Assembly: GCA_029959085.1 (NCBI GenBank)
Contig: JARWIR010000013.1
Span: 11,223,186 to 11,287,185, forward strand
Origin: Nemophila menziesii
Taxonomy: Eukaryota; Streptophyta; Magnoliopsida; Boraginales; Hydrophyllaceae
Reading direction: 5' to 3'
Length of the DNA: 64,000 nt
The notes under the pieces are model-generated. The model searched no databases and was not told where the DNA came from. It saw nothing but the letters and a program-made list of their open reading frames with translations. The position numbers and the translations under genes are program-made. Of the stretch, positions 35,855 through 46,289 are shown one piece after another (positions within the stretch are counted from its first letter, which is position 1; every line of letters begins with the position of its first letter).

Positions 35855-35865
35855 TCTTGTACACG

Positions 35866-36244
35866 GTTTGCTGGTATATGAGATTTTTGATAAACTTTGT
35901 AGATGGTATGTAATCATGCAAGAAAAAAGATATCAAGTCACTGTCATTTTCTCTTATTAGGTCTTTAATTGAAAATGTTGCAGCAAGTGGCTGTTCTTAC
36001 TACCTATGTTGTTTGTTGGGATTAATATATCCTTTTTGGGAAACCCAATATTGGTATCGGTTTATATATAGGATTTTACCGCATCTTATAGTAATCTTCA
36101 CATTTTTAGTAACTAAATTAAGAAATTAAATAGAAAGGAAAAAATATATCTTTCATATATCTACGAAAAATTAATAAAACAATTTCCTTTCTTAGAACAC
36201 GTTATAACATTAAAATAATATACTATTTGTTTTTTCTGTAAGTG
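35866..36244. other. AT-rich non-coding spacer
   Basis: Nothing recognised. Confidence 0.4.
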
Positions 36245-36565
36245 GGTTTTGTTGGCATATAGCCTCCCTTAATAGGTTGTTTTAATGTGACAAATCCTCT
36301 TGTGTTTAGTGTGCTATTTTCTATTGTTATTGACTTCCTATCATGCACTCTAATTCATCAAAAAGCTCTTTCTTTATCTTGTTGATCTACTTTATTGTTT
36401 TATCTTAAGTAACTAATTCTCATACAAATGCTATTAACCTTATCTTTATGTATATTAAGAATTAGCTTTAGTGATCAACTTCAAAGATTCTTAGAATGAT
36501 GTTTCTAACAACTTTCGTGAAGAAGATTTATTGATCCAAGTCATTATCCTTCAAAGTTACTTGGC

Positions 36566-36702
36566 GCGGTACACCGGTGCGGTACACCGGACCAAGATTG
36601 CGGACCAGGGCGCGGTACAGAGGCTAGCCCGTCAGTATGCTAGAAAATCAAACCATTGAAGCGCGGTACACCGCACGAATCTTGCGGTACACCGCAAGAA
36701 AG
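36566..36702. repeat. GCGGTACACCG motif cluster in LTR U3
   Basis: GCGCGGTACACCG or close variants occur five times: two head-to-tail near 36566-36590, one variant near 36610, and two near 36662 and 36685. Each core is itself a near palindrome (CGGT-ACACCG). GC is far above the surroundings. The position about 100-240 bp upstream of the TATA box suggests an enhancer-like array; function is inferred. Confidence 0.7.
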
Positions 36703-36802
36703 GGTTTTCTGCACAAAAGACAAGTCATAAGAAATATATCCGTTGGGAGATTAATAGATCCGTTGGACCCAAGTCTTATGACCGTTGGAAGCCATTTTCT
36801 GC

Positions 36803-36809
36803 TATAAAT
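36803..36809 (+). promoter_or_regulatory. LTR TATA box
   Basis: TATAAAT in the context TGCTATAAATTGAAG, about 550 bp into the solo LTR. Transcription would start about 30 bases downstream if this LTR is still active. Confidence 0.6.
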
Positions 36810-37087
36810 TGAAGCTCTTTGAAGGCTACAACCACACCTTCAACCCATATACACTTAGGGGCTTAATTGTTATCATCCAAGAAGGTGTCAAGAGCTATAA
36901 TTGTCATATCTACTCATTCAAGGAGTTAATCAAAGGAGCTTCAAAGTTATTATCAACTCAAGAGAAGTATTAAGCTTATAGTTATATCATCTCTTTAGGA
37001 GTTCATTAGCAAAGTAGTTTCACCCCTTAAACACTTTGTATTTATCCTCTTAAGTCTAGTTCTTGTTATAGATAGATTAAGAGAGAA

Positions 37088-37189
37088 TTTGAGTATCGGT
37101 AGTATACTCAGTGTCCTTGTGTTGAGATAGCACAAGTGTTTGAGTATCGGGAGTATACTCGGTGTCCTTGTGTTGCGATAGCACAAGTG
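37088..37189. repeat. 51-bp tandem duplication inside the solo LTR
   Basis: TTTGAGTATCGGTAGTATAC begins at 37088, and its near copy TTTGAGTATCGGGAGTATAC at 37139. The units end AGCACAAGTG. Four or five substitutions separate them. Confidence 0.9.
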
Positions 37190-40100
37190 TTTGTCCTTCG
37201 TGGTATCGAAGAGGTTGTAAGGGTTATTGTGTTCTCGACCCGATTAAGAGAGACACGGGAGCTTAGTGAAAAGCTTGAAATCCTAAGGAGGCTTCCTTAG
37301 GTAGTGGATGTAGGGAAACCGAACCACTATAAATCGTGTGTATCTTTCTATCCCTACTCTATTTACTTTCCGCACTTTATATGTTTGATAATATGCTAGT
37401 ATGAATATTGTGATATTGATTATCTATTTTATCTAACATATTGTCATCTAGAGTAGTAAGAGATTAGAAACTAGTTTTACTTGATAAAATGCTTATATGA
37501 ATAGTTTGATAATATTGTCTTTTAGGATTATCTAATTCATGATTATTTAGTTTGATTATATGCTTACTAGTATGAATATCGTGATTATGTTTATCTAGCT
37601 AATCAAACTTTGGTCTTCTAAGTTAGTAAGAGAATAGATAATCGATTTACTTGTTTAACTTATATATCGAACCTCTAACTTATCCTTTGCATGATCCCAT
37701 AAGTGTTTGATATATTAGTTGACTTAGAAGTTTTCTCTTAAACTTATTATTGTCCAAAAGATTTTTTAATTAGGCATTAATCTTATTAGTAATCCTATTC
37801 ACCCCCCTCTAGGACTTTCAGGTTTTAATTTTTTAAGTTTAGAAGATTTGTTATTAGATTCTATTTAAACAAGCATACATATCAAGATGTTATCTCTTTA
37901 TTTATTTTTATATCTAATATGTTTATATATAGGTTAGATAAAAGATACAAATCAGCTGGAATTGTCAAGGGATTGGCGGCCCCTTGACATTCCAAACCCT
38001 AAAGGAATTGTGTACAAAACACAATCTAGAGGTACTATTCCTTTCTGAAACTAAGAATATGTTTAATTATATGAAGCATGTAGATGATAGTATTAACATG
38101 AAACTCATACATCATGTAGACCCTATCGGTTTGGGGGGAGGTTTAGCCCTCTTTATTAAAGATAATATAAATATGGAAATTCTTAACTCTGATGAAAAAT
38201 TTATTGACACTTGCATTTTAAATGATCATAAAGTTAAATACACTTTTGTGTATAGAGCACCTGATGAAATTAATAAAAGTAGTGTGCTTAATCAAATAAG
38301 TGCTTACTATGATAAAAATTATCCATGTCTTTTGATTGGTGACTTTAATGTGATAAGAAACCTGACAGATAAACTGGGGGGTAATAAGATTAATAAACGT
38401 AGTGTTAAATGCTTTGATAACATTATCAACAGTCTTGTTTTGGAGGAAATTCGTAGACATGGCTGCCACTTCACTTGGTCTAACAGCAGAAGTGGTGTAG
38501 AATTAATAAAATCTATTCTTGATAGAGCTATTGCTAATAATAAATGGTCTACTCTTTTCCCCACTGCTTGGTTAGCAGTTATTCTTGTTGTGGGTTCAGA
38601 TCATTGCCCAATCATTCTTCACCAGGATGTGAGAAAAAATGATAAGAAAAAAAGATTCTACTTTCAATCCTTTTGGGTAGCAGAAAGTGGGTGCCTTAAC
38701 ATAATTAATAAAGTTTGGAATGATAATAATGACCTTAGAGGGATTCCATCTAAAGCGATGAAATTTAAGATGAATAGAACCAAAAACAATTTAATAAAAT
38801 GGAACAAAGATAAATTCAATAATAACAGAAAATGTATTGAGAAACATATGTTGAGATTGAATGAAATATCCAACTCAGTCACCAACCTTGGGGACTGAAG
38901 TGATTATAATGCTACTCTCAAATTAATTGAGGAGGCTTGGGTCAGAGAAGAGCTGTACTGAAAAGACAAATCCAGAAATCTCTGGCTTGAAAAAGGAGAA
39001 AAAAACACTGCCTACTACCACGCTTGTACTAAAAATAGAAGAAAAATAAACACTATCAAAAGAATAAAAAGTAATGACAATGATTGGACTGAGAATGAGT
39101 CTGAAATCTGTGAATTATTTACTTCTTACTATAATAATATTTATAATTCAGTGGGGCATAGATCCTTTGACAGTATATTGGAACTGGTGCAACCTGTTGT
39201 AAATATGAATATGAATGAAGCTCTTATTAAATATATCACCCATGATGAAGTAAAATCGTCTGTTTGGGAGCTACGTTTGAACAAAGCTCCTGGGCCTGAT
39301 GGATTTACTGGTATATTTTATACCACCTACTGGGAAATTATTAAATTGGATGTAATGTGTATCATTAATGTTTTTTGGCTCAATAAAGGATATTTGAGGC
39401 TATTAATCAAACTTTTGTAGCTCTCATCCCTAAAGTAGATGTACCTTCTGAGGTGTCTCATTTTAGACCCATAAGTTGTACCAACTTTATTTATAAAATC
39501 ATAGCTAGAGTTTTAGTAAACAGGCTTAAACCCTTAATGCCTTTCATTGTTGATAAAAACCAGTCAGGTTTTATCCCTGAGAGAAATATTCAAGAAAATA
39601 TCCTTATTTCTCACGAAATAATAACACACATCAAAAGAAAGAAGAATACTAAACAATATTTACTGGCCATTAAAGCTGATGTGAAAAAAGTATATGAATT
39701 CATTGAATGGGACTTATTATAAAAAATAATTATTAAAATTGGTTTTCACTCTAAGTGGACCAATAGAATTATGGAATGTATTACAAGTGTAAGCTATTCT
39801 ATTCTTATTAATGGTAAAGATAAACCCCTCAATAAACCCTCTAGAGGTTTAAGACAGGGGGATCCTTTATCCCCCTTCCTCTTTTGCATTGTAACTTAGC
39901 TTCTGAATATTATGGTTACTTCTAAAGTTGAAAAAAATGAGCTAAAGGCTTTAAAATAGGGAGAAATTTTCCCATAATAACTCATTTATTATTTGCTGAT
40001 GACAACATTTTCTTTCTTAAAGCTAATGCGAAGGATATCTTAGCTTTTAATACTATGATAGAACAATATAGTAATGCTACTGGTCTTGTTTTAAATAATG

Positions 40101-42141
40101 ATAAATGTGGAGTTCTATTTAGTGCAAACACACCTGCTCACATAAAATATATTAGTGTTCATCTCTTGAATATGAAACAAGTTGATTCACTTGGATCTTA
40201 CTTAGGATTACCAACTGACTGGAATATCAATAAAAGTAGAGATTTTGAATGGCTCATAACTAGAATTTTAAAAAATATAGAAAACTGGGAAACTATTTTC
40301 CTATCTGATTCTGGAAAGGAAGTTTTAATTAAATCGATTCTTCAAAGTTTACCAAACTATCTTATGTCTAGTTTTCTTCTCCCCAAAAATATCTACAATA
40401 TGATTGATGGGGTGATAGAAAAATTTTGGTGGGGAAAAAATAATAAAAAAGGTATTCACAATCTTAACTGGGACTCCCTAAGCTCTTCAAAATTTATTGG
40501 AGGCTTAGGTTTCAGAGAAACCAATCTTATGAACTCGGCTCTTCTTGGTAAGCAGGCTTAGTATATCTTACATAATCATGATTCTTTAATTGCTAGATTA
40601 TTAAAAGGCAAATATTACTCAAATACTAGTTTTCTGAATGCAAAGATTGGTTTCTATCCTTCTCTTGGATGGAGAAGTATCCTAGCTGGAAGGAAAGTAT
40701 TTGAAAACAACATTAAATGGAAACTTGGAAGTGGCCTAAATATCAATGTACAATCTGATATCTGGATTAATAATGTTAATAAAGTAATAAAACCAATAGA
40801 TAATTCCATATTAGTTGTTAAAGAATTCTATAATGTAAATAATAAGAGCTGGAATGAGAATTACATTAATCAGGAATTTAATCCTTATACTGCAAAAGTT
40901 ATTATAAAAATGCCTATTCCTCCCTTTGAATGTGATGATTTTTGCTACTGGGGAGAGTCTAAAGATGGAAACTACTATGTAAAATTTGCTTATGCTTTGT
41001 TAAAAAAGGAGAAGGAAGTTAGTATAAACTCGAAAAATGCTAATTCCCCCAACTCCTCTTATAACATTAACCCGAATATTTGGAAGGTTATTTGGCATCT
41101 GAACTGCATTCCTAAAGTTAGAAATTTCATGTATAAATGCATCAAAGATCAACTTCCTACTGAAGTCAATCTTTACAAAAGGAAGTGAAACAAAATTAAA
41201 ACTTGTAAACTTTGTAATAATGAGGATGAAACAATTGAGCACTTACTTTTTACTTGTCCTTGGGCAAAAGCTGCCTGGTTTGCTTCTCCTCTTACTCCCA
41301 AAACTAAGAATTCTAGTACAGATAAAATTGGAGATTGGTTCTCCTTTATTATTAATTCTATAAATGATAGCTCAGATGTTAATAAATGTGATGCAGAATT
41401 TATTAGCTATCTTTGTTGGCATATCTAGAAGGATAGAAACAAATTCATTTTCGAAGGCACTGGCCCTAACCCTTTATTGGAAGTTGAGTTAGCTCTGCAG
41501 AATTCGAAAGAAAACTAAAAACCTAATAACATTCCTAATGATGCAAACTCTAAAAAGCTGAAGGATAATAAAGAACATCACAGTTAGAAAAATAATGAAA
41601 ATCACAAAGAAAGTGATGATAATAATAACAATAGAACTCTATCTCTGCTTAGTAATATTAGAGGTAATGGTAATGATAGGGTAAATAGTAATATTCGCAA
41701 TTTCAATTTGAGTAATACTAATAATTCCCCTATCTGCATCTGGTCCCCTCCCCCTACTAATAAGTTTAAAATTGACACTGATGCTTCTTTTTCTTCCTCT
41801 GGTTGTGCAATTTCCTTTGTCACCAGGGACTTTTTTGGTGCTCTTATTGGAGGTGATTCTAAACTTTTGAAGCAAGGAACGTTTTTGAAGATGAAGCACA
41901 AGGAATTTATGGGGTTGTGAGGCGGCTCAGAGATTTCAGGATAGCTCCATTATCATTGAAAATGACTCTAAAGTTCTCATGGAATCTCAAACCTCTTTAT
42001 CCCCTTGTAATAAATTTGACTGTAATAATGTCTTTAGGTCCATTTATGGTACTGTAGAAAACTGTAATCCTATTTTCTCCTTTGTTTGTCGCAAAGGGAA
42101 TCGTGTTGCTTACTGGGTTGCCAAACACAAGCTAAGTGGCA

Positions 42142-42143
<2 letters not shown>

Positions 42144-42176
<33 letters not shown>

Positions 42177-42586
42177 ATGACGAGGGTTCCCGGGCTTACA
42201 CCCGACTAGTCCCCCGGGAGATATGACTGCCTCCCCAACCATACCTCCAGGCAATCAGAACTAGGTTGCCCATGTTCTGGGGAGGATTTCGTACCTTGGA
42301 AACTTTCCAAACTTTAATAACTTTCTTCCGCCTACGAGATTCGAACCATGTACCTCTCACTTGAGAGAACTTTTCAAACTTTAATAACTTTCTGCCGCCT
42401 GCGGGATTCGAACCATGTACCTCTCACTTGAGAGAACTTTTCAAACTTTAATAACTTTCTGCCGCCTGCGGGATTCGAACCATGTACCTCTCACTTGAGA
42501 GAACTTTACAAACTCTAATAACTTTCTGCACCTTGACCTTGACCTTGACCTTTCTGCTAGCAAGTCTTTTCCTTCTCCCAGTTAGC
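42144..42586 (-). mobile_element. SINE with triplicated B-box region, nested in LINE-D
   Basis: The plus strand begins with T32 (the reversed A tail). The SINE body follows: CCGGGCTTACACCCGACTAG, then CTCCCCAACCATACC, then AATCAGAACTAGGTTGCCC. This is shared with the copies at 35647 and 63785. It then enters a 67-bp repeat unit holding a tRNA B box. LINE-D reads HKLSGK up to the insertion; after it, GCAAGTCTTTTGCACCTTGA restores the frame (SGKSFAP then stop). The repeated GCAAGT-TTTT around the insertion is the likely target duplication. A second GCAAGTCTTTTCC copy near 42560 makes the right edge uncertain. Confidence 0.8.
42322..42525 (-). repeat. 67-bp tandem repeat, three units, each with a Pol III B box
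   Basis: On the minus strand each unit contains GTACATGGTTCGAATCCC (the first has a TCTC variant). GGTTCGAATC is the canonical tRNA B-box form. On the plus strand TTCGAACC starts at 42340, 42407 and 42474, exactly 67 apart. The last two units are nearly identical, so amplification was recent. I see no good A box in the array. Confidence 0.88.
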
Positions 42587-42709
42587 AAGTCTTTTGCACC
42601 TTGACCTTTCTGCTAGTGGTATAGGGTGATCTTTTGTAATCCTTTGTGACTTTCCTTGTTTCTCTATTATCTATATATATTTAAAACGTGTGACAAAAAA
42701 AATAAAAAC

Positions 42710-43050
42710 AATGATACACATTATTCTTTTTTGATGTCATCTTTTATCACTCTTCTATATATAAGGTTTTGATTTCTTTGAATAGAATATAAATAAAGAT
42801 TAATTAGGATAGAGAAATTACTTCGTTGGTCCTTATAACAATACAAATAGAAGGTGATAATAGTATGATACAAAAGAGGTTATGTTTATCAATACTCTAA
42901 ATAAAATCAATGTAATTTATGGAAAAGTAAAAAAATAAAAAAAATCAAGGCATGACTACCAAAATAAATACACAATGAAACAAAATGACATCTTCTAATG
43001 TTATTTGAAAGCAAAACAATTTTTGAATGGGAAGCAATGGCGGTTCTAAA
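42710..43050. other. AT-rich non-coding spacer
   Basis: Nothing recognised. Confidence 0.4.
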
Positions 43051-43054
43051 AGCG

Positions 43055-43311
43055 GCGGACAGATGTAAATAAAATCACCTATTTGAAAAACCTTGAACTC
43101 ATTCAAGGTATTAGACAAGTTTAGTTGCAAATTGAAAAATTCAACCGATAATTTGGAAGACCAACCAGATAGTCAAGAAGTTTTGCCAAATCACTTTCAA
43201 ACACATTCCCAAAAAGTTAAATAGCCAAGCAGATAAACTCACGAAAGATGTTAGGTACAAAACCACTCAATATCGTATCTATAAAAATTTAGAATCGATT
43301 TCGTAAGATTT
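43055..43311 (+). pseudogene. LINE-B RNase H C-terminal scrap
   Basis: YLKNLELIQGIRQV near 43075-43115 matches FLSDNLDLI-stop-GIQQV of the LINE-B copy in the copia element. After a frameshift it reads ITFKHIPKKLNSQADKLTKD, matching VYFKHIPRRFNVGADHLAKA. A TAA ends it at about 43309. It lacks the usual FSKLGIG ending. It lies about 600 bp outside the copia boundary. Confidence 0.7.
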
Positions 43312-43902
43312 TAACAAGACAAGAATATGATAATTTCCTCTCTCTTCTTTTTGTTTTCTTGTTTTTTCCATGTCCAGAAAATAATGATATTTAAATTTCT
43401 CTCTCTATTAAGTTATTATTTATTATTTTAATACTAAAACTATGATATATAACCACTTAAGAATTAGATGGTTGTAAATAGGTTTTGCAATCGAGGTCTG
43501 TACGTTTTAAAGTATAGCATAACAAATGTACGTTTTGTTTGATATAGTTAGAATTTGAACAAATTCTGTTTTTATGTCATTGTCGAATGATTTAAAATAT
43601 ATTTGTATTATATTTTTTCAAATTATTATTTATTTTAAAAATATATTTTTATTAATTTTATAAGATATTTTGTAGATTTTAAAAATAATTTAAATATTTT
43701 AAATAAAAATCTTAATTCATGACACAAACGAATAAATATATAGTTTAACTAAATTGTTTTTAGAATTTATAAAGTAACACATAAAATTAATAAAATAGTA
43801 TAAAAATAACATTTTTTTAATATATTTGATTTAAAAATGATAATTTTAAAAGATATAGTTTAAAAATATTTTTAAGTAGATTAAAAACCTAGCAATAAAA
43901 TT
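43312..43902. other. very AT-rich flank of the copia element
   Basis: Nothing recognised. The last bases before the element, TGCTC at 43903-43907, are its target-site duplication. Confidence 0.45.
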
Positions 43903-43907
43903 TGCTC

Positions 43908-44072
43908 TGTTGTGAACTATAGAGAAAGAAAGAGGAGCGTTCTGTTTATTATGTGTAGAATTACATAGTATAGACTCATATATATAGAATAGGAAACCCT
44001 AAACCCTAGTTTTCATGGGTTTGACTACAAGGTAATGGGCTGGACTAACTATCCACATATGGGTTTGTAACA
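43908..44072 (-). repeat. 3' LTR of the short-LTR copia element
   Basis: The minus strand runs TGTTACAAACCCATATGTGG to CTATAGTTCACAACA. It contains ACTAGGGTTTAGGGTTT and the TATA-like CTATATATATGAG. It is clearly the same sequence as the LTR at 52409-52583, with scattered substitutions and small indels, so the insertion is not very recent. Confidence 0.9.
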
Positions 44073-44082
44073 CTCCCCCTTG
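44073..44082 (-). other. polypurine tract
   Basis: The minus strand reads CAAGGGGGAG, directly upstream of the 3' LTR. This is the usual plus-strand primer site of LTR retrotransposons. Confidence 0.85.
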
Positions 44083-44084
44083 AA

Positions 44085-44765
44085 TATTCAGTCCCTAAGA
44101 ATATGCCTCGTTAAAACTTTCCTAGAAAACCTAGTAGGGAAATATCTAGTGAAACAAAAAGAGTACATTTCTTTATACGCTTTTTAAAACTACCTCATCA
44201 AGAAACCCTATTAGGACAAAACTGTGATGAAGGAAAAGAGTGTAGTGCGTATTTGTCTCCCCCTCTTGTCAGACTCTTAAGAAAGATCTTGAAATCCTTG
44301 GATGCTAATCTTGTGTATAAATTTCTTAAACGTAGATGTAGGTAATGATGCATTTGTAAATAAATCGTCCAAATTGTCACTTGAGCGAATTTGGTGACCA
44401 TCTATTTCACATTTCTTCAAGAGTTCATGTCTAAAGGATAACTTTGGGGAGATATGTTTGGTTCGATCACCTTTGATGTAGCCTCCTTTTTCTTGAGCGA
44501 TACAAGTACCATATTGTTGGATTTTTTTTTGTTGAAAGATTGCATTCCCCGTAAACATTTAGTTTTTGGAATATGCCTCATTAAAACCTTCTAAGAAAAA
44601 CACGATGGGACAAAATTTTAGTAAAGGAAAAAGAGTACAGTATTCTTCTATACGCTTATATAAATTGACTCATGAAAAACCTTACAAGGAAAACCTAGTA
44701 GGAAAAAACCTATGCTAAGGGAAAAAGAGTGAATTGTGTAAATGTCTCCCCCTTATGTAAGTATT
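44085..44765 (-). repeat. repeated CCTCATTAAAAC...AAAGAGT modules around the pol end
   Basis: On the plus strand four diverged modules share CCTCRTTAAAAC, then CCTAGTAGGRAAA, then a GTGAARSAAAAAGAGT ending. They start near 44106, 44191, 44576 and 44665, two on each side of the pol RNase H remnant. Each is followed by a CTTTATACGCTT or CTCCCCC string. A duplication of the untranslated region would explain this arrangement. Confidence 0.6.
44262..44558 (-). pseudogene. copia pol C-terminus (RNase H remnant)
   Basis: The open minus-strand frame from 44558 carries CIAQEKGGYIKGDRTKHISP, then KLSFRHELLKKCEIDGHQIR, then SSDNLDDLFTNASLPTSTFK, then ISIQGFQDL. This is the end of copia RNase H: the G-x-x-K-x-R-T-K-H-I pattern and the D-x-L-A-D-I-F-T-K-x-L-P box, here with Ala to Asp and Lys to Asn changes. 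About 93 codons survive. Integrase, RT and gag are not recognisable upstream. It places the reading direction of the whole element on the minus strand. Confidence 0.88.
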
Positions 44766-44887
44766 ACACAATGGTGTATAACTTGATACATCTAATAGGA
44801 GTAATAAATAATACGACATAAATTAGAGCGACGCTTCATTCATATATAATGATTTAAAGTGCTCGACATACGACTTATATGAAGTCA

Positions 44888-44889
<2 letters not shown>

Positions 44890-44955
<66 letters not shown>
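44890..44955. repeat. (AT)n microsatellite inside the copia element
   Basis: About 33 uninterrupted AT units. Confidence 0.95.
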
Positions 44956-44958
<3 letters not shown>

Positions 44959-46285
44959 GCAAATAAAAGTGCATCCACCACCGGAGATTATATCTCTTTA
45001 ATAAATATATTACATGTGCCACAACATACTATCTTTTATATTGACTCCCACTTGTAGCATATTCGTTTTAGAATTGTGAAAATTTCACGTCTTACAAGTG
45101 AAATTAAAAAATATTTGCTTTATTTATGTCTTTCTACTGATGGCCAGTTAGTTTATTTAGACATTTTAATTAAAAAAAAAATCCCTGATTTCATTCGTAT
45201 ATTAATAGTTATTGCACACATATTAAATATTCGATCGTGACCAATTTCTTAGTTAGGTTCCAATAATTTAAAGTAGTAAAATAACTAATTGAGTTCTCAA
45301 TATATAATCAGGTACCTACCCAGTAGGAGTATTTTAATTATCAGTTATATACACTACTTTGACATTTATAAGATGTCAAAAGTCTCATAATTAACGATTT
45401 GCTTATGTTATTGCTCCTTTATGCTATCTTTGGAACCAAATAGATCTATTGCGCTTTAAGCATACAATAGTCTAATTTTATAAGATAGCTCTTCTGAGAC
45501 TTAAATTTAATCAGGAGCACTGATAACTGGTTATTGTGACTTAGCCACTACACATTTATAATATTTTCAATCATTTGAATGAGTATACGCGGATCAGTAT
45601 AAATGGTGTATTCTTAATTCCAGTTTTTTATTTATTTTTGAAATCTCCCCTAATTAATAGAATAACTTTTATTCTCAGAATCCATCTTTGTGCACGGTGG
45701 TGGAGCATTTGTAATGAAAATTGCACAATCAAAATATCTTGATGGATATAGTTTTTGGTCTTTTACCAATAGGGGTACTTACTATGAGCATTAGTTTTAG
45801 CGATTCGGCATATGCAATACAATAAATAACTTTGCTGGACTTGTATATCTCTCTGAATTCGTCTTGAAAAAAGATAGACGCTTTAATATCAAAATATATA
45901 GGATAAAAATCTTTGCTTGTGCATATCCAATTTGCTAATATTCATTTGGTAATCTTGATCTTTATATTATCACTTGTGAATATTCTTGTAGAATTTACAT
46001 TACCATATTTACATATGATAATGTTGGTAAAATATCACATATAGTGGTATTTTTCAAATATAAATGATAGGATCACAAATATTCACTTTTCAAATTTACT
46101 ATAGTCAAAATATCGCTATTGAACTTAATGTTTCTAGAAATAAAATTTTGACCAAGTATTCATTTGTATATCTCTATTCAAATTTATTACGACCATAAAT
46201 ATCAGTAAAAAAAAATTAACCGATGACACAATATAATTTTTTTGGTTATATTTAGAATTAAGATGACATGAATTTATTTTTTCTT
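44956..46285. other. copia internal region, non-coding
   Basis: AT-rich, with no open frame above 60 codons and no recognisable pol motif on the minus strand. This is where integrase and RT would lie in an intact element. Confidence 0.5.
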
Positions 46286-46289
46286 TTTG

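Larger units (their letters stand above)
36250..37820 (+). mobile_element. solo LTR of a copia (SIRE/Maximus-like) element
   Basis: It starts TGTTGGCATATAGCC and ends ACCCCCCTCTAGGACTTTCA, with TG...CA ends and a 5-bp duplication GGTTT on both sides (36245-36249 and 37821-37825). The 1571-bp length, the start-proximal GTTTTAATGTGACAAATCC shared with the LTR at 2302-3442, and the C-rich end before CTCTAGG fit long-LTR copia elements. No internal region or second LTR is present, so the element was removed by LTR-LTR recombination. The upstream part contains repeated GCGGTACACCGC motifs and a TATA box at 36803. Confidence 0.85.
37930..42709 (+). pseudogene. LINE-D: ORF2 with endonuclease, RT, zinc-binding and RNase H
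   Basis: The frame opens ISWNCQGIGGPLTFQ with no ATG upstream before a TAA. Endonuclease motifs are complete: WNCQG, LSETKN, LIGDFNV and GSDHCPI (to 38610). The linker reads KSRNLWLEKGEKNTAYY. RT motifs: LNKAPGPDGFTGIF, HFRPISCTNFIYKIIAR, IKADVKKVYEF (A-x-D intact), [11 protein letters not shown] and LLFADDNIFF (39992-40003, FADD intact). The thumb, FWWGKNN, a zinc-binding region ending CKLCNNEDETIEHLLFTC, WHI-stop-KDRNKFIF and RNase H (KFKIDTDASF... to RKGNRVAYWVAKHKLSGK) follow. A reverse SINE interrupts the last codons at 42144; the tail resumes and ends with A-rich sequence near 42695-42709. Damage is limited to a few stops and frameshifts. ORF1 is absent. Confidence 0.88.

Noticed and set aside
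37841..37983. Search for a LINE-D ATG and ORF1 upstream of the endonuclease
   Set aside because: A stop lies just upstream in frame and no zinc-knuckle or DUF4283-like sequence is present before the solo LTR, so the copy is treated as 5'-truncated.
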